From: UBA3210 sp963610315
GTDB taxonomy: Bacteria > Bacillota_I > Bacilli_A > RFN20 > CAG-449
Direction of reading: 5' to 3'
Length of the DNA stretch: 64,000 bases
Assembly: GCA_963610315.1 (NCBI GenBank)
Contig: CAVDMV010000005.1
Coordinates: 23,964 to 87,963, forward strand
Each line of letters starts with the position of its first letter. The first letter of the stretch is position 1. Below the pieces are notes generated by a model. The model made no database searches. It was given only the letters and a program-made list of their open reading frames with translations, and was not told the origin of the DNA. Positions 26,335-34,468 of the stretch are shown here, one piece after another. The translations under genes and the position numbers were made by a program.

Positions 26335-26916
26335 ATGAATCTTGTTGATAAAGCAATTATTTTTACAACTAAAGCATTTGAAGGAAAGACTAGAAAAGTT
26401 CGTCCTGTTCCTAGTATTTTACATTCTTTAGAAGTAGGTGTTATCGTTAGTAGTTTAACTACAAACGAAGAAGTTATTGCCGCGGGCATTCTTCACGATG
26501 TAGTTGAAGATGCTTCCGTTAGTTTTAATACTTTAAAAGATGAATTTGGTGAATACGTGGCTAATTTAGTTTCTTCTGATACTGAAGATAAAAGAGTTAA
26601 TATGCCAAAAGAAGAATCATGGTATATAAGAAAAAAAGAGACTTTAGATCGTATTAGAAATTCTCAAGATATCAATGAAAAATATATTATTTTAGGTGAT
26701 AAATTATCAAATATTCGTTCAATGTATAATGATAGTAGGAATTATAAAGGAGATAATTTTTTTAATTCATTTAATCAAAAAGATCCTTTGATGCATTATT
26801 GGTATTATAATGAAATTAGTAAAATACTTGTTGAACTAAATTATTCTCAAGCTTACGAAGAATATGTAAGCTTAGTAAAAAAAGTTTTTAAGAAATATGT
26901 AAAGGAAGTCGATTAA
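26335..26916 (+). CDS. Small alarmone-hydrolase-like HD protein
   Basis: RelA/SpoT-type HD hydrolase without synthetase domain, 193 residues, similar in size to Mesh1-type (p)ppGpp hydrolases. Metal motifs are present: SILHSLEVG, GILHDVVEDASVSFNTLKDEFG (HD pair at His-Asp plus ED), and GDKLSNIRSM. The family removes the 3'-pyrophosphate of (p)ppGpp or related compounds. Start ATG 26335 has AGGTG six bases upstream; GTG 26326 would overlap the previous gene. A stand-alone hydrolase would need a matching synthetase elsewhere. The substrate is inferred from the family and not proven. Confidence 0.82.
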   Translation: MNLVDKAIIFTTKAFEGKTRKVRPVPSILHSLEVGVIVSSLTTNEEVIAAGILHDVVEDASVSFNTLKDEFGEYVANLVSSDTEDKRVNMPKEESWYIRKKETLDRIRNSQDINEKYIILGDKLSNIRSMYNDSRNYKGDNFFNSFNQKDPLMHYWYYNEISKILVELNYSQAYEEYVSLVKKVFKKYVKEVD

Positions 26917-26933
26917 CGCGATTTCCTTTTTTT
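26901..26933 (+). terminator. Intrinsic terminator overlapping the HD gene end
   Basis: Eleven-bp stem AAAGGAAGTCG/CGATTTCCTTT with a 7-base loop and T-run; its 5' arm lies inside the last codons of the gene. Confidence 0.85.
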
Positions 26934-26935
26934 CA

Positions 26936-26964
26936 TTGCTAAAATGTATTAATTTCATTATAAT
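26936..26964 (+). promoter_or_regulatory. Promoter of the NO_promoter/ABC exporter operon
   Basis: TTGCTA (26936-26941), 17-base spacer, TATAAT (26959-26964). Confidence 0.75.
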
Positions 26965-27000
26965 TAGTCATGGTTAACTCATTAAAGGATGGTGTTAAAA

Positions 27001-27426
27001 ATGGAAGAAAATAAAAAAGAAGAACAAGTAAATATTTACGTAGGTAAAGAATATAAACATTGGAATCAAGAGAATAAATATATTCCTAAGATGATTGAAA
27101 TTTATTGTCACGGAAAACATAAGACTAAAGGTCATACTTTATGCCCAGAATGCCAAGAATTAAATGAATATGCATTATTTAGATTATCTAAATGTCCATT
27201 TAAAAAGAATAAGGGATTTTGCTCATTTTGTAAGATTCATTGCTATAAACCTGATATGAAGGTCAAAATTAAAGATGTAATGAAATATTCTGGTCCGAGA
27301 ATGCTATTTGTTAATCCTGTATTTGCCATTTCTCATGTAACTCAAATGCTTAAATATAAAAGAGCATTAAAAAAACAAGCGAAATTAAAAGAAAAAGAAC
27401 AAGCAAAAAAAGAAGGTGAAAACTAA
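27001..27426 (+). CDS. Nitrous oxide-stimulated promoter family protein (PF11756-like)
   Basis: Small cysteine-rich cytoplasmic protein, 141 residues from ATG 27001 (an in-frame ATG at 26989 is less likely because the Shine-Dalgarno site overlaps it). The family pattern is clear: IEIYCHGKHKTKGHTLCPEC, then RLSKCPFKKNKGFCSFC, then IHCYKPDMKVKIKDVMKYSG and PRMLFVNPVFAI. The cysteines (CxxC pairs) probably bind metal. The family has no established biochemical role despite its name. It shares one base with the next gene, so it is in one operon with a CydDC-like exporter, which suggests a redox- or metal-linked role (inference). Confidence 0.85.
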   Translation: MEENKKEEQVNIYVGKEYKHWNQENKYIPKMIEIYCHGKHKTKGHTLCPECQELNEYALFRLSKCPFKKNKGFCSFCKIHCYKPDMKVKIKDVMKYSGPRMLFVNPVFAISHVTQMLKYKRALKKQAKLKEKEQAKKEGEN

Positions 27427-29177
27427 TGATAGATAAGGACTTATTTAGATTATTAGGTAAAAATAAGAAATATATTTTTATTGTTGTTTTCTTAATGGTA
27501 GTTGGTTTAATCGCGAATATTACTTTTTATGGAGGAATTGCCTTAGGAGTTAATGAACTTCTTAATAACCGAACTAATGTTAGTTTTAATAACTTTATTT
27601 TACCTATCATCATGATTGTTTGTTCAATTATTGTTAGATATATATCTTCTAGAGCCAGTGGAGAAGTAAAAGATATCTTAGGAAGAAAAGTTAAAAAAGA
27701 ATTAAGAGGAAAGATTTATAATAAAATTCTTTCTTTAGGCTGTAAGAATCTTGATGATATTAATATGGCTGGATTAACTCAAATATCAATGGAAGGAATT
27801 GAACAACTTGATATTTATTATTCAACATATTTACCTCAATTCTTCTATGCGATGATCGCGCCTTTTATTCTATTCGCTGTATGCGTATTCTTTGATTGGA
27901 GAGCTTCTTTAGCCTTAATTTGCTTAGTACCTTTTATTCCTGCAAGTATTATCGCAGTAAGTAAATATGCGAAAAAGGTATTCGCGAAATACTGGGGTAA
28001 GTATATTTCAATGGGTGATTATTTCTTAGATGCGACATCAGGATTAAAAGAATTAAAAATCTTTAATTATGATAAAGAAAAGCATAAAGAAATGAACGCG
28101 CATTCTGAAGAATTTAGAAAGATTACGATGAAAGTCTTAATTATGCAACTAGCTTCAACGACGATTATGGATACGATTGCTTATGGAGGAGCAGGTCTTG
28201 GTATAGCCTTAACATTAATCGGCTTAAATAATGGATGGGTAAATAATATTGCTATTTCATTATTTATTATCTTTATGGCTGTTGATTTCTTTTTACCTAT
28301 GAGACAATTTGGTTCAGCTTTCCACGTAGGAATGAACGGCGCTTCCGCAGGAAAAAAGATTCTTAATTTATTAAATGAAAAAGAATTAGATTTTGGTGAT
28401 GATAAAGTAACTGAACCAAGCATTACTTTTAAAGATGTTACTTTCTCATATGATGGAAAAAGAAATATCTTAAATAACGTTAATATGGTATTTAAAAAGA
28501 ATTCATTAACTTCGATTGTTGGTGAATCTGGAAGCGGAAAATCTACCATTGCCAATTTAATTATTGGTTCACTTAAAGTAGGGGAAGGAACTATCTTAGT
28601 TGGAGATAAACCATTATATTCTTTATCGAGAGTTAGATATTATGGTACTCTAGGCGTAGTTTCTTATAACACTTATGTTTTTAATGAATCAATTAGAGAA
28701 AATTTCCGTCTTGCGAAAGTTGATATTACAGATGAAGAAATTTATCATTATTTAAAACTTGTTAACCTCGATGAATTTGTAAGAAATAACGGGGGTTTAG
28801 ATAAAGTAATTCTTGAAGAAGGAAACAATATTTCAGGAGGACAAAAACAACGTTTAGTTCTTGCGATTAATTTATCAAGTAATAAAGATATTTATATCTT
28901 TGATGAAGCGACTTCAAATATTGATGTTGACTCCGAAACAATTATTATGAATAACATTAAAGAGATGAGTAAAACACATACGATTATCTTAATCTCTCAT
29001 CGTTTAGAAAATGTTGTTACTAGTGATAATATTTATTATTTAGAAAATGGTGAAATTAAAGAAAGTGGAACGCACGAAGAATTAATGTCACTAAATAAGG
29101 AATATGCTGCCCTATATAATAAACAAAAATCATTAGAATGTGGATATAAGGAGGAACTAGGATATGGAAAAAACTAG
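27426..29177 (+). CDS. ABC exporter half, CydD-like, with altered Q-loop
   Basis: Fused membrane-ATPase half-transporter, 583 residues, six membrane helices then a nucleotide-binding domain. Walker A GESGSGKST, signature ISGGQKQR, Walker B IYIFDEATSNID and switch SHRLENV are canonical. The Q-loop glutamine is missing: VVSYNTYVFNES where relatives have VSQ. It overlaps the second half-transporter by 14 bases, so they form a heterodimer. The pair resembles CydDC-type thiol/heme-linked exporters; without cytochrome bd genes nearby the cargo is unknown. Confidence 0.85.
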   Translation: MIDKDLFRLLGKNKKYIFIVVFLMVVGLIANITFYGGIALGVNELLNNRTNVSFNNFILPIIMIVCSIIVRYISSRASGEVKDILGRKVKKELRGKIYNKILSLGCKNLDDINMAGLTQISMEGIEQLDIYYSTYLPQFFYAMIAPFILFAVCVFFDWRASLALICLVPFIPASIIAVSKYAKKVFAKYWGKYISMGDYFLDATSGLKELKIFNYDKEKHKEMNAHSEEFRKITMKVLIMQLASTTIMDTIAYGGAGLGIALTLIGLNNGWVNNIAISLFIIFMAVDFFLPMRQFGSAFHVGMNGASAGKKILNLLNEKELDFGDDKVTEPSITFKDVTFSYDGKRNILNNVNMVFKKNSLTSIVGESGSGKSTIANLIIGSLKVGEGTILVGDKPLYSLSRVRYYGTLGVVSYNTYVFNESIRENFRLAKVDITDEEIYHYLKLVNLDEFVRNNGGLDKVILEEGNNISGGQKQRLVLAINLSSNKDIYIFDEATSNIDVDSETIIMNNIKEMSKTHTIILISHRLENVVTSDNIYYLENGEIKESGTHEELMSLNKEYAALYNKQKSLECGYKEELGYGKN

Positions 29178-30831
29178 AAGAAGTGGTCTTAAGATCATGG
29201 CAAGTTTAATTACTATCTTAGGTAGCTTTGCTTATATCTTAATTCTAGCCGTTATAAATGGTAGTTTTGGTTATCTTCTTGCAATGGGAGTAACAGTATT
29301 TGGTTCAATCGGTTTAGGTTTATTTATTGAAACTGGTAGTATTCCTTTATGGGTAATTTTAGTAACTATTGGATGTGGTGTTCTTAGAGGTGGAGTTAGA
29401 TATATCGAACAATATTCTAATCATTATATCGCTTTTAAATTACTCGCGGTGCTTAGAGATAAGATTTTCGCTCATTTAAGAGTTCTTGCTCCTAGTAAAC
29501 TCGATACGAAAAAGAAAGGATCTCTTGTTAGCTTAATTACTTCTGATATTGAAACTTTAGAAGTATTTTACGCACATACTATTTCACCAATTTGTATCGC
29601 GTTAGTTACTTGTACTTTTATTGCTGTTTTTGTTGGTATTTATGCTTCGTTCTATTTTAGTATTATCGCAGTAATTGCTTATATAATTATCGGTATTATT
29701 ATGCCTTTAATCACTTCAAAAGCATTAAAAAATTCTGGAGTAAAATACCGTGAAGAATTCGCTTTATTTAATGCTTATTACTTAGATTCAATTAAAGGTG
29801 TAAAAGAAATTGTTATTAATAATGCAATAGAAAGAAGAGAAGAACAAGTTAATAAAAAATCTGATGAATTATTATTAGAAACAAAAAAGATTAAACATCT
29901 TTCTTCAATTGCTTCTTCTATCTGCGAATTAGTCGTCTTTATTATCATTTGTATCTCTTTAACGATTGGTATTCTTTTATTCACTAATGAAGTGATTTCT
30001 TTAGATAAAATGATAGTTGCGTTAGTTTCTATTTTTTCATCATTTGGACCAGTTATTGCTTTAAGTGCTTTACCTTCTAACTTAACTCAAACATTCGCGT
30101 CTGGTGAAAGAGTTTTATCATTACTAGAAGAAAAGCCTCAAGTAGAAGAAATTAAAAACAAATTCGACTTTGATTTTAAATCTTTAAAAGTAAGAGATGT
30201 TAAATTTGGCTATGATGAAAAAGTAATTCTTAAAGATATTAATTTAGATTTATCGATAGGAGAAATAGTAGGCATTCAAGGTGAATCAGGATCTGGTAAA
30301 TCAACTTTATTAAAACTATTATTAAGATTTTATAAAAAGAATGAAGGACAAATTCTTTATAACGATATCGATATTGAAGAGATTAATTCTTTATCGCTTT
30401 TAGATAATGTTACAATGGTTTCTCAATCGACATATCTATTTGATGATACAATCTTAAATAATATTAAAATTGCAAAAAAAGACGCGACTAAAGAAGAAAT
30501 TATTGAAGCGTGTAAAAAGGCTTCAATTCATGATTTTATTCTCACGTTAGAAAATGGTTATGATACCTTAGTTGGAGGAACTAGAGACAATATCTCGGCA
30601 GGAGAAACGCAGCGAATCGGTTTAGCGCGTGCCTTCTTAAAAGGTAGTAAAGTAATCTTATTAGATGAACCAACTTCTAATGTTGACGCGATTAATGAAG
30701 GTATTATTTTAAAAGCATTAGTTGATCAAAAAGCTCATCATGCGATAATTATTGTTTCTCATCGAGAATCAACTCTTGCTATCTCTGACCGCATTTATTA
30801 TATGAATGAAGGAAGTTTATCAACAAAATAA
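29164..30831 (+). CDS. ABC exporter half, CydC-like, with altered signature
   Basis: Partner half-transporter of 555 residues. The N-terminal region has the CydC-like stretch NGSFGYLLAMGVTVFGSIG. Walker A GESGSGKST, Q-loop VSQSTYLFDDT, Walker B VILLDEPTSNVD and SHRES are normal, but the signature reads ISAGETQR in place of SGGQ. In a heterodimer this altered signature faces the partner's site with the missing Q-loop glutamine, giving one degenerate and one intact ATP site, a pattern known from heterodimeric exporters. GGAGG precedes the ATG. Confidence 0.85.
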   Translation: MEKTRRSGLKIMASLITILGSFAYILILAVINGSFGYLLAMGVTVFGSIGLGLFIETGSIPLWVILVTIGCGVLRGGVRYIEQYSNHYIAFKLLAVLRDKIFAHLRVLAPSKLDTKKKGSLVSLITSDIETLEVFYAHTISPICIALVTCTFIAVFVGIYASFYFSIIAVIAYIIIGIIMPLITSKALKNSGVKYREEFALFNAYYLDSIKGVKEIVINNAIERREEQVNKKSDELLLETKKIKHLSSIASSICELVVFIIICISLTIGILLFTNEVISLDKMIVALVSIFSSFGPVIALSALPSNLTQTFASGERVLSLLEEKPQVEEIKNKFDFDFKSLKVRDVKFGYDEKVILKDINLDLSIGEIVGIQGESGSGKSTLLKLLLRFYKKNEGQILYNDIDIEEINSLSLLDNVTMVSQSTYLFDDTILNNIKIAKKDATKEEIIEACKKASIHDFILTLENGYDTLVGGTRDNISAGETQRIGLARAFLKGSKVILLDEPTSNVDAINEGIILKALVDQKAHHAIIIVSHRESTLAISDRIYYMNEGSLSTK

Positions 30832-30838
30832 ATTTTTG

Positions 30839-30868
30839 AGCATAAGGACTTATTCTTTATGCTTTTTT
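30839..30868 (+). terminator. Intrinsic terminator of the exporter operon
   Basis: Nine-bp stem AGCATAAGG/CTTTATGCT (one G-T) with a 7-base loop, followed by five T. Confidence 0.85.
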
Positions 30869-30922
30869 ATTGCTTGTAGAAATTTAAATGATATACTTAA
30901 AGAAAGTTTAGGAGGAACGAAT

Positions 30923-31318
30923 ATGAAATATTGTAAAAAATGTGGAAATGAATTAGATGACAACGCAAATTTTTGTACTAAATGTGGCTCAAAACAAGTT
31001 GAAACAATCGAAGCAGAAGTAGTTAATAATAATTATGCTTCAGGTTTTGAACAAAATATTTCTCAAGATTTAAAGAATGCGGCGAAATTTACTAGTGATA
31101 ATATCTCACCTTGCTCAAGAACTGTCGCGGCTGTTTTAGCTTTCTTTTTAGGAGGATTTGGTATTCATCGTTTCTATGTAGGAAAAATTACTTCCGGCGT
31201 ATTTATGTTATTATTCTGTTGGACATTTATTCCTTCAATCATCGCTTTTATTGATTTTATTATTATTTTATGTGGATCATTTAAAGATGGTGAAGGTAGA
31301 GATATTAAAGCTCTTTAA
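30923..31318 (+). CDS. Zinc-ribbon and TM2 domain membrane protein
   Basis: 131 residues. A zinc ribbon with two CxxC pairs (YCKKCGNELDDNANFCTKCGS) starts the protein; a TM2 domain ends it (SRTVAAVLAFFLGGFGIHRFYVGKI, then two membrane helices). The ATG at 30923 with GGAGGAACG is preferred over an upstream frame extension into the preceding terminator. TM2 proteins are small two-helix membrane proteins of uncertain role. Confidence 0.88.
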   Translation: MKYCKKCGNELDDNANFCTKCGSKQVETIEAEVVNNNYASGFEQNISQDLKNAAKFTSDNISPCSRTVAAVLAFFLGGFGIHRFYVGKITSGVFMLLFCWTFIPSIIAFIDFIIILCGSFKDGEGRDIKAL

Positions 31319-31326
31319 GAAAAAAG

Positions 31327-31361
31327 AAAAAGGAAACTTGTAACAAAGTTTCCTTTTTTTT
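31327..31361 (+). terminator. Two-way terminator between TM2 gene and addA
   Basis: Thirteen-bp stem AAAAAGGAAACTT/AAGTTTCCTTTTT with a 6-base loop. It has T-runs on both strands and sits between convergent genes, so it can serve both. Confidence 0.9.
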
Positions 31362-31374
31362 GCCCTTTTAAGAC

Positions 31375-34300
31375 TTATTTTTGCTCGAATTTAACTTCTC
31401 GATATGTTTTATCGATTAATGAATATAAGTAGGCTCTAACTAGTTTATAAGGCAACTTTTTCGCGATGAAATTATAATAAACTTCTAATTGCTTATCATA
31501 GTTTTCATCATCAATATGCTTTGTCTTGTAATCTATTATATCGACGTGATCTTTATATATGACAAGTAAATCGATAATGCCGTGAACATCATTATCAATG
31601 AATTCATATTCTTTATAAATACCTTCGGCATTTAAGATATCTTTATTCAACGGATTTTCTAAGAAACTTTTTGCTAGGTTTACGATCTTTTCATCTTTAA
31701 TAAATGAATAATCAGGATTTTTAAAATCAAGAATTTCCATTACTTCATGTAAATGTGTACCTAGTTCTAAAAGTTCAGTATTAGTTTCAAGAACTAATTG
31801 TTTTGAAGCATGTTTTAATATTATTTTTTCTTCATTAAAAGAAATAGGAGTAAAATTAAATTTTTCTTTCTTAATTTCTGTTGGAGGTAATGTTAATTTA
31901 ATGTTTTCATTTTCTATATAAGAAATAGTTTCATATTTAGAAGAATTAACTATTGGAGAAATAAAATCGACAAAAGAATTTGCATCTTCAATATTTTTAA
32001 TTTTATATTCATCATTTAAGACGAAGATCATTTTTTCTTTCGCACGAGTTAAGGCAACATAGAATAATCTAATTCTTTCTGATAACGCTTCTTTTTTTCT
32101 TTTGTTATCAATGACTAAACGCATAGGATGTTCTTTTTTTTCATCTTTTACTGGTAAGGATATACCAATTTCATCGATATCATATTCATTACAAGTTGCT
32201 TTTTTTAAGAAATTTGATTCAAGCATTGGAAAATAGATTATAGGGAATTCTAATCCTTTTGATTTATGAATATTCATAATTTTTACTGAATCTAAAGAGG
32301 TAGATGTACTTGGTAATTCAATTTTAAGTTTATATTCTTCGATATTATCTAAATAAGAAATAAAATCATCTAATGAATAATCTAGTTTTGACATATCTTT
32401 GAAATAAGATAAGAATTTATCTAAATATGCTTCATTTTTTTCAATATCTCCAATACGAATTAATTTAACGTAGAAATCTAATTTTTCAATGACTTTTTCA
32501 ATAATTAAATAAATAGGTAGAGATGAATTAGTATCAAGAACATCTTTTAAATTCTTGATGATGTAATCATTTTTAAATGAAGACGAATTAATAACTTCAT
32601 AAATTTTTTCGTCGCTATATTGAAATAAGAAACTACGGGCTAAAGAAATATAGGCTGATTTAAAATCGATATTAGTTTCATAAGATTCTTCTTTAATTGT
32701 ATTTAAAACAATGAATAAATTCTTTAATAAGAGAATGATGATATTTTTCGATATATCTTCATTTTCTTCAACGTAAAGTGGGATTTGATATTCGTTAAAA
32801 ACCTTTTTAAATAAGCCAAAATTAGTTCCTTGATCAATAAGAATACAGAAATCTTTAAAAGAAGCTTTTCGCGCGGACGTATCTTTAAAAGGAATAAAGA
32901 CTTTATAACCATTATTAATTTTCGTAATAATATCTTCTGCGATAATTCTTATTTCTTTTTCGCTTGCTTCATTAGAACGCATTTCGCCTTTTGAATAAGT
33001 AATAAATGTTGTATGGTAATTATTATCAGGATCTTTACAACCACTATCTTCATATTTAGTATTTCCAAATTCGATGATATGATCTTTTTTATAATCAGCA
33101 TCACCATAATCTAAAGTCATAAAGGAAGAAAAGAAATCATTAATATCACTTAAAACTTCATCTCTTGAACGAAAATTTTTATTCATATCGATAGCTTTAC
33201 CATCTTCTAATTTTTTATATTTAAGATATTTCTTTTTAAAGATGTCGCTTCTTGCGTTTCTAAATGCATAGATTGATTGTTTTATATCACCAACCATATA
33301 GACGTTATTATTCGCGATAAGAGAAATTAATTCTTCTTGAATTTCTGAAGTATCTTGATATTCATCAATAAGAATCATCTTATATTGATTTTTGAGTGCG
33401 TTACGAACACTTTCGTTAGACTTAACAAGATTTAATGCCATTTTCGCGATATCATTAAATTCAAACGCTTGTTTTTCTTCTTTAAATGCGTATTGGCGTT
33501 TATCTAATTCTTTAACGATTTTTATTAAAGTTTCTGCGTCTTCTTTATTATCTAAAATTAAGTCAAAGAATTCTTTTTCAGTAGATGGTAAAACTTTAAT
33601 TTCTTCACCGATCTTTGCCCAAATAGCTTTTGAAGCATCAAAACTGGTGCGATCGGCACAAGAATCTTTGGTGCATGTTGGATATTTGAAATTAAAGGTA
33701 CTTATGTAAGAATCATAATTAGAGGAAGAAAGAAAATTATTTGCTACATCTAACATATGGTCAGTTAGATAACGTTTTTCTGCTTTTATATAGAAATCTT
33801 CAGGTAAATCATAAAAAGAATTTTGTAAATCTTCTTTTAATGATTCTAGTTTTTTATAAAGAGGATTAAAGACATTATTTCTAATATATTCTTCATTATA
33901 ACGAGTTTCGACAAATGTATCTAAAAAGTTTTGTTTATCTAATTGTAATTCAGCTTTTGCATGAATTTTTAAAACCATTTTTTGTATTGCTTCATCATCT
34001 TTAAAACAATATTTATCGATTAAATGTAAAAAGTCGTTATCGTGTGAAAGATATAATTCATTAAAGATATCTTGAATAATGGATCTTCTTTTAACGTCCA
34101 TAATTGTTTTATCGATGTTAATAAAAGAAGGAGATACATTTAATAAGAAGTGATATTTTTTAACTAGTTTATTCGCGTATCCATCAAAAGTAGAGATATC
34201 AGAAGTATCAACTTTACTCGCTTCGATATTAGTTTTAGGATCTTGCGCAAGTCTTTTTCTAATACGATCTTTCATTTCTCCGGCGGCTAAATTAGTAAAT

Positions 34301-34467
34301 GTAAGAAGGAGAAAATTTTCGATAGAATAGTTTTCTTCTGCGATAAAATGATAGACTCTTTCGCTTAAAACGGCAGTTTTTCCGCTTCCGGCGCCGGCAG
34401 AAACGATGATATTACCTGTTTCTTCAATGGCTCTAAGTTGAGCTTTAGTCCAAGTTCTTTCGGCCAT
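31375..34467 (-). CDS. addA: ATP-dependent helicase-nuclease subunit A
   Basis: AddA of the AddAB double-strand-break resection complex, 1030 residues, shorter than the about 1230 of Bacillus. UvrD-type helicase: Q-motif RTWTKAQLRAI, Walker A SAGAGSGKT (23-31), DEYQDTS, GDIKQSIYAFRNA, and MNIHKSKGLEFPIIY. A PD-(D/E)xK nuclease lies at the C-terminus with GIIDLLVIYKDHVDIIDYKTK (Asp-Tyr-Lys near 979). GGAGG precedes the ATG one base after addB. It ends near the two-way terminator at 31327-31361. The complex prepares DNA ends for RecA. Confidence 0.94.
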   Translation of the reverse strand: MAERTWTKAQLRAIEETGNIIVSAGAGSGKTAVLSERVYHFIAEENYSIENFLLLTFTNLAAGEMKDRIRKRLAQDPKTNIEASKVDTSDISTFDGYANKLVKKYHFLLNVSPSFINIDKTIMDVKRRSIIQDIFNELYLSHDNDFLHLIDKYCFKDDEAIQKMVLKIHAKAELQLDKQNFLDTFVETRYNEEYIRNNVFNPLYKKLESLKEDLQNSFYDLPEDFYIKAEKRYLTDHMLDVANNFLSSSNYDSYISTFNFKYPTCTKDSCADRTSFDASKAIWAKIGEEIKVLPSTEKEFFDLILDNKEDAETLIKIVKELDKRQYAFKEEKQAFEFNDIAKMALNLVKSNESVRNALKNQYKMILIDEYQDTSEIQEELISLIANNNVYMVGDIKQSIYAFRNARSDIFKKKYLKYKKLEDGKAIDMNKNFRSRDEVLSDINDFFSSFMTLDYGDADYKKDHIIEFGNTKYEDSGCKDPDNNYHTTFITYSKGEMRSNEASEKEIRIIAEDIITKINNGYKVFIPFKDTSARKASFKDFCILIDQGTNFGLFKKVFNEYQIPLYVEENEDISKNIIILLLKNLFIVLNTIKEESYETNIDFKSAYISLARSFLFQYSDEKIYEVINSSSFKNDYIIKNLKDVLDTNSSLPIYLIIEKVIEKLDFYVKLIRIGDIEKNEAYLDKFLSYFKDMSKLDYSLDDFISYLDNIEEYKLKIELPSTSTSLDSVKIMNIHKSKGLEFPIIYFPMLESNFLKKATCNEYDIDEIGISLPVKDEKKEHPMRLVIDNKRKKEALSERIRLFYVALTRAKEKMIFVLNDEYKIKNIEDANSFVDFISPIVNSSKYETISYIENENIKLTLPPTEIKKEKFNFTPISFNEEKIILKHASKQLVLETNTELLELGTHLHEVMEILDFKNPDYSFIKDEKIVNLAKSFLENPLNKDILNAEGIYKEYEFIDNDVHGIIDLLVIYKDHVDIIDYKTKHIDDENYDKQLEVYYNFIAKKLPYKLVRAYLYSLIDKTYREVKFEQK

Positions 34468-34468
34468 A

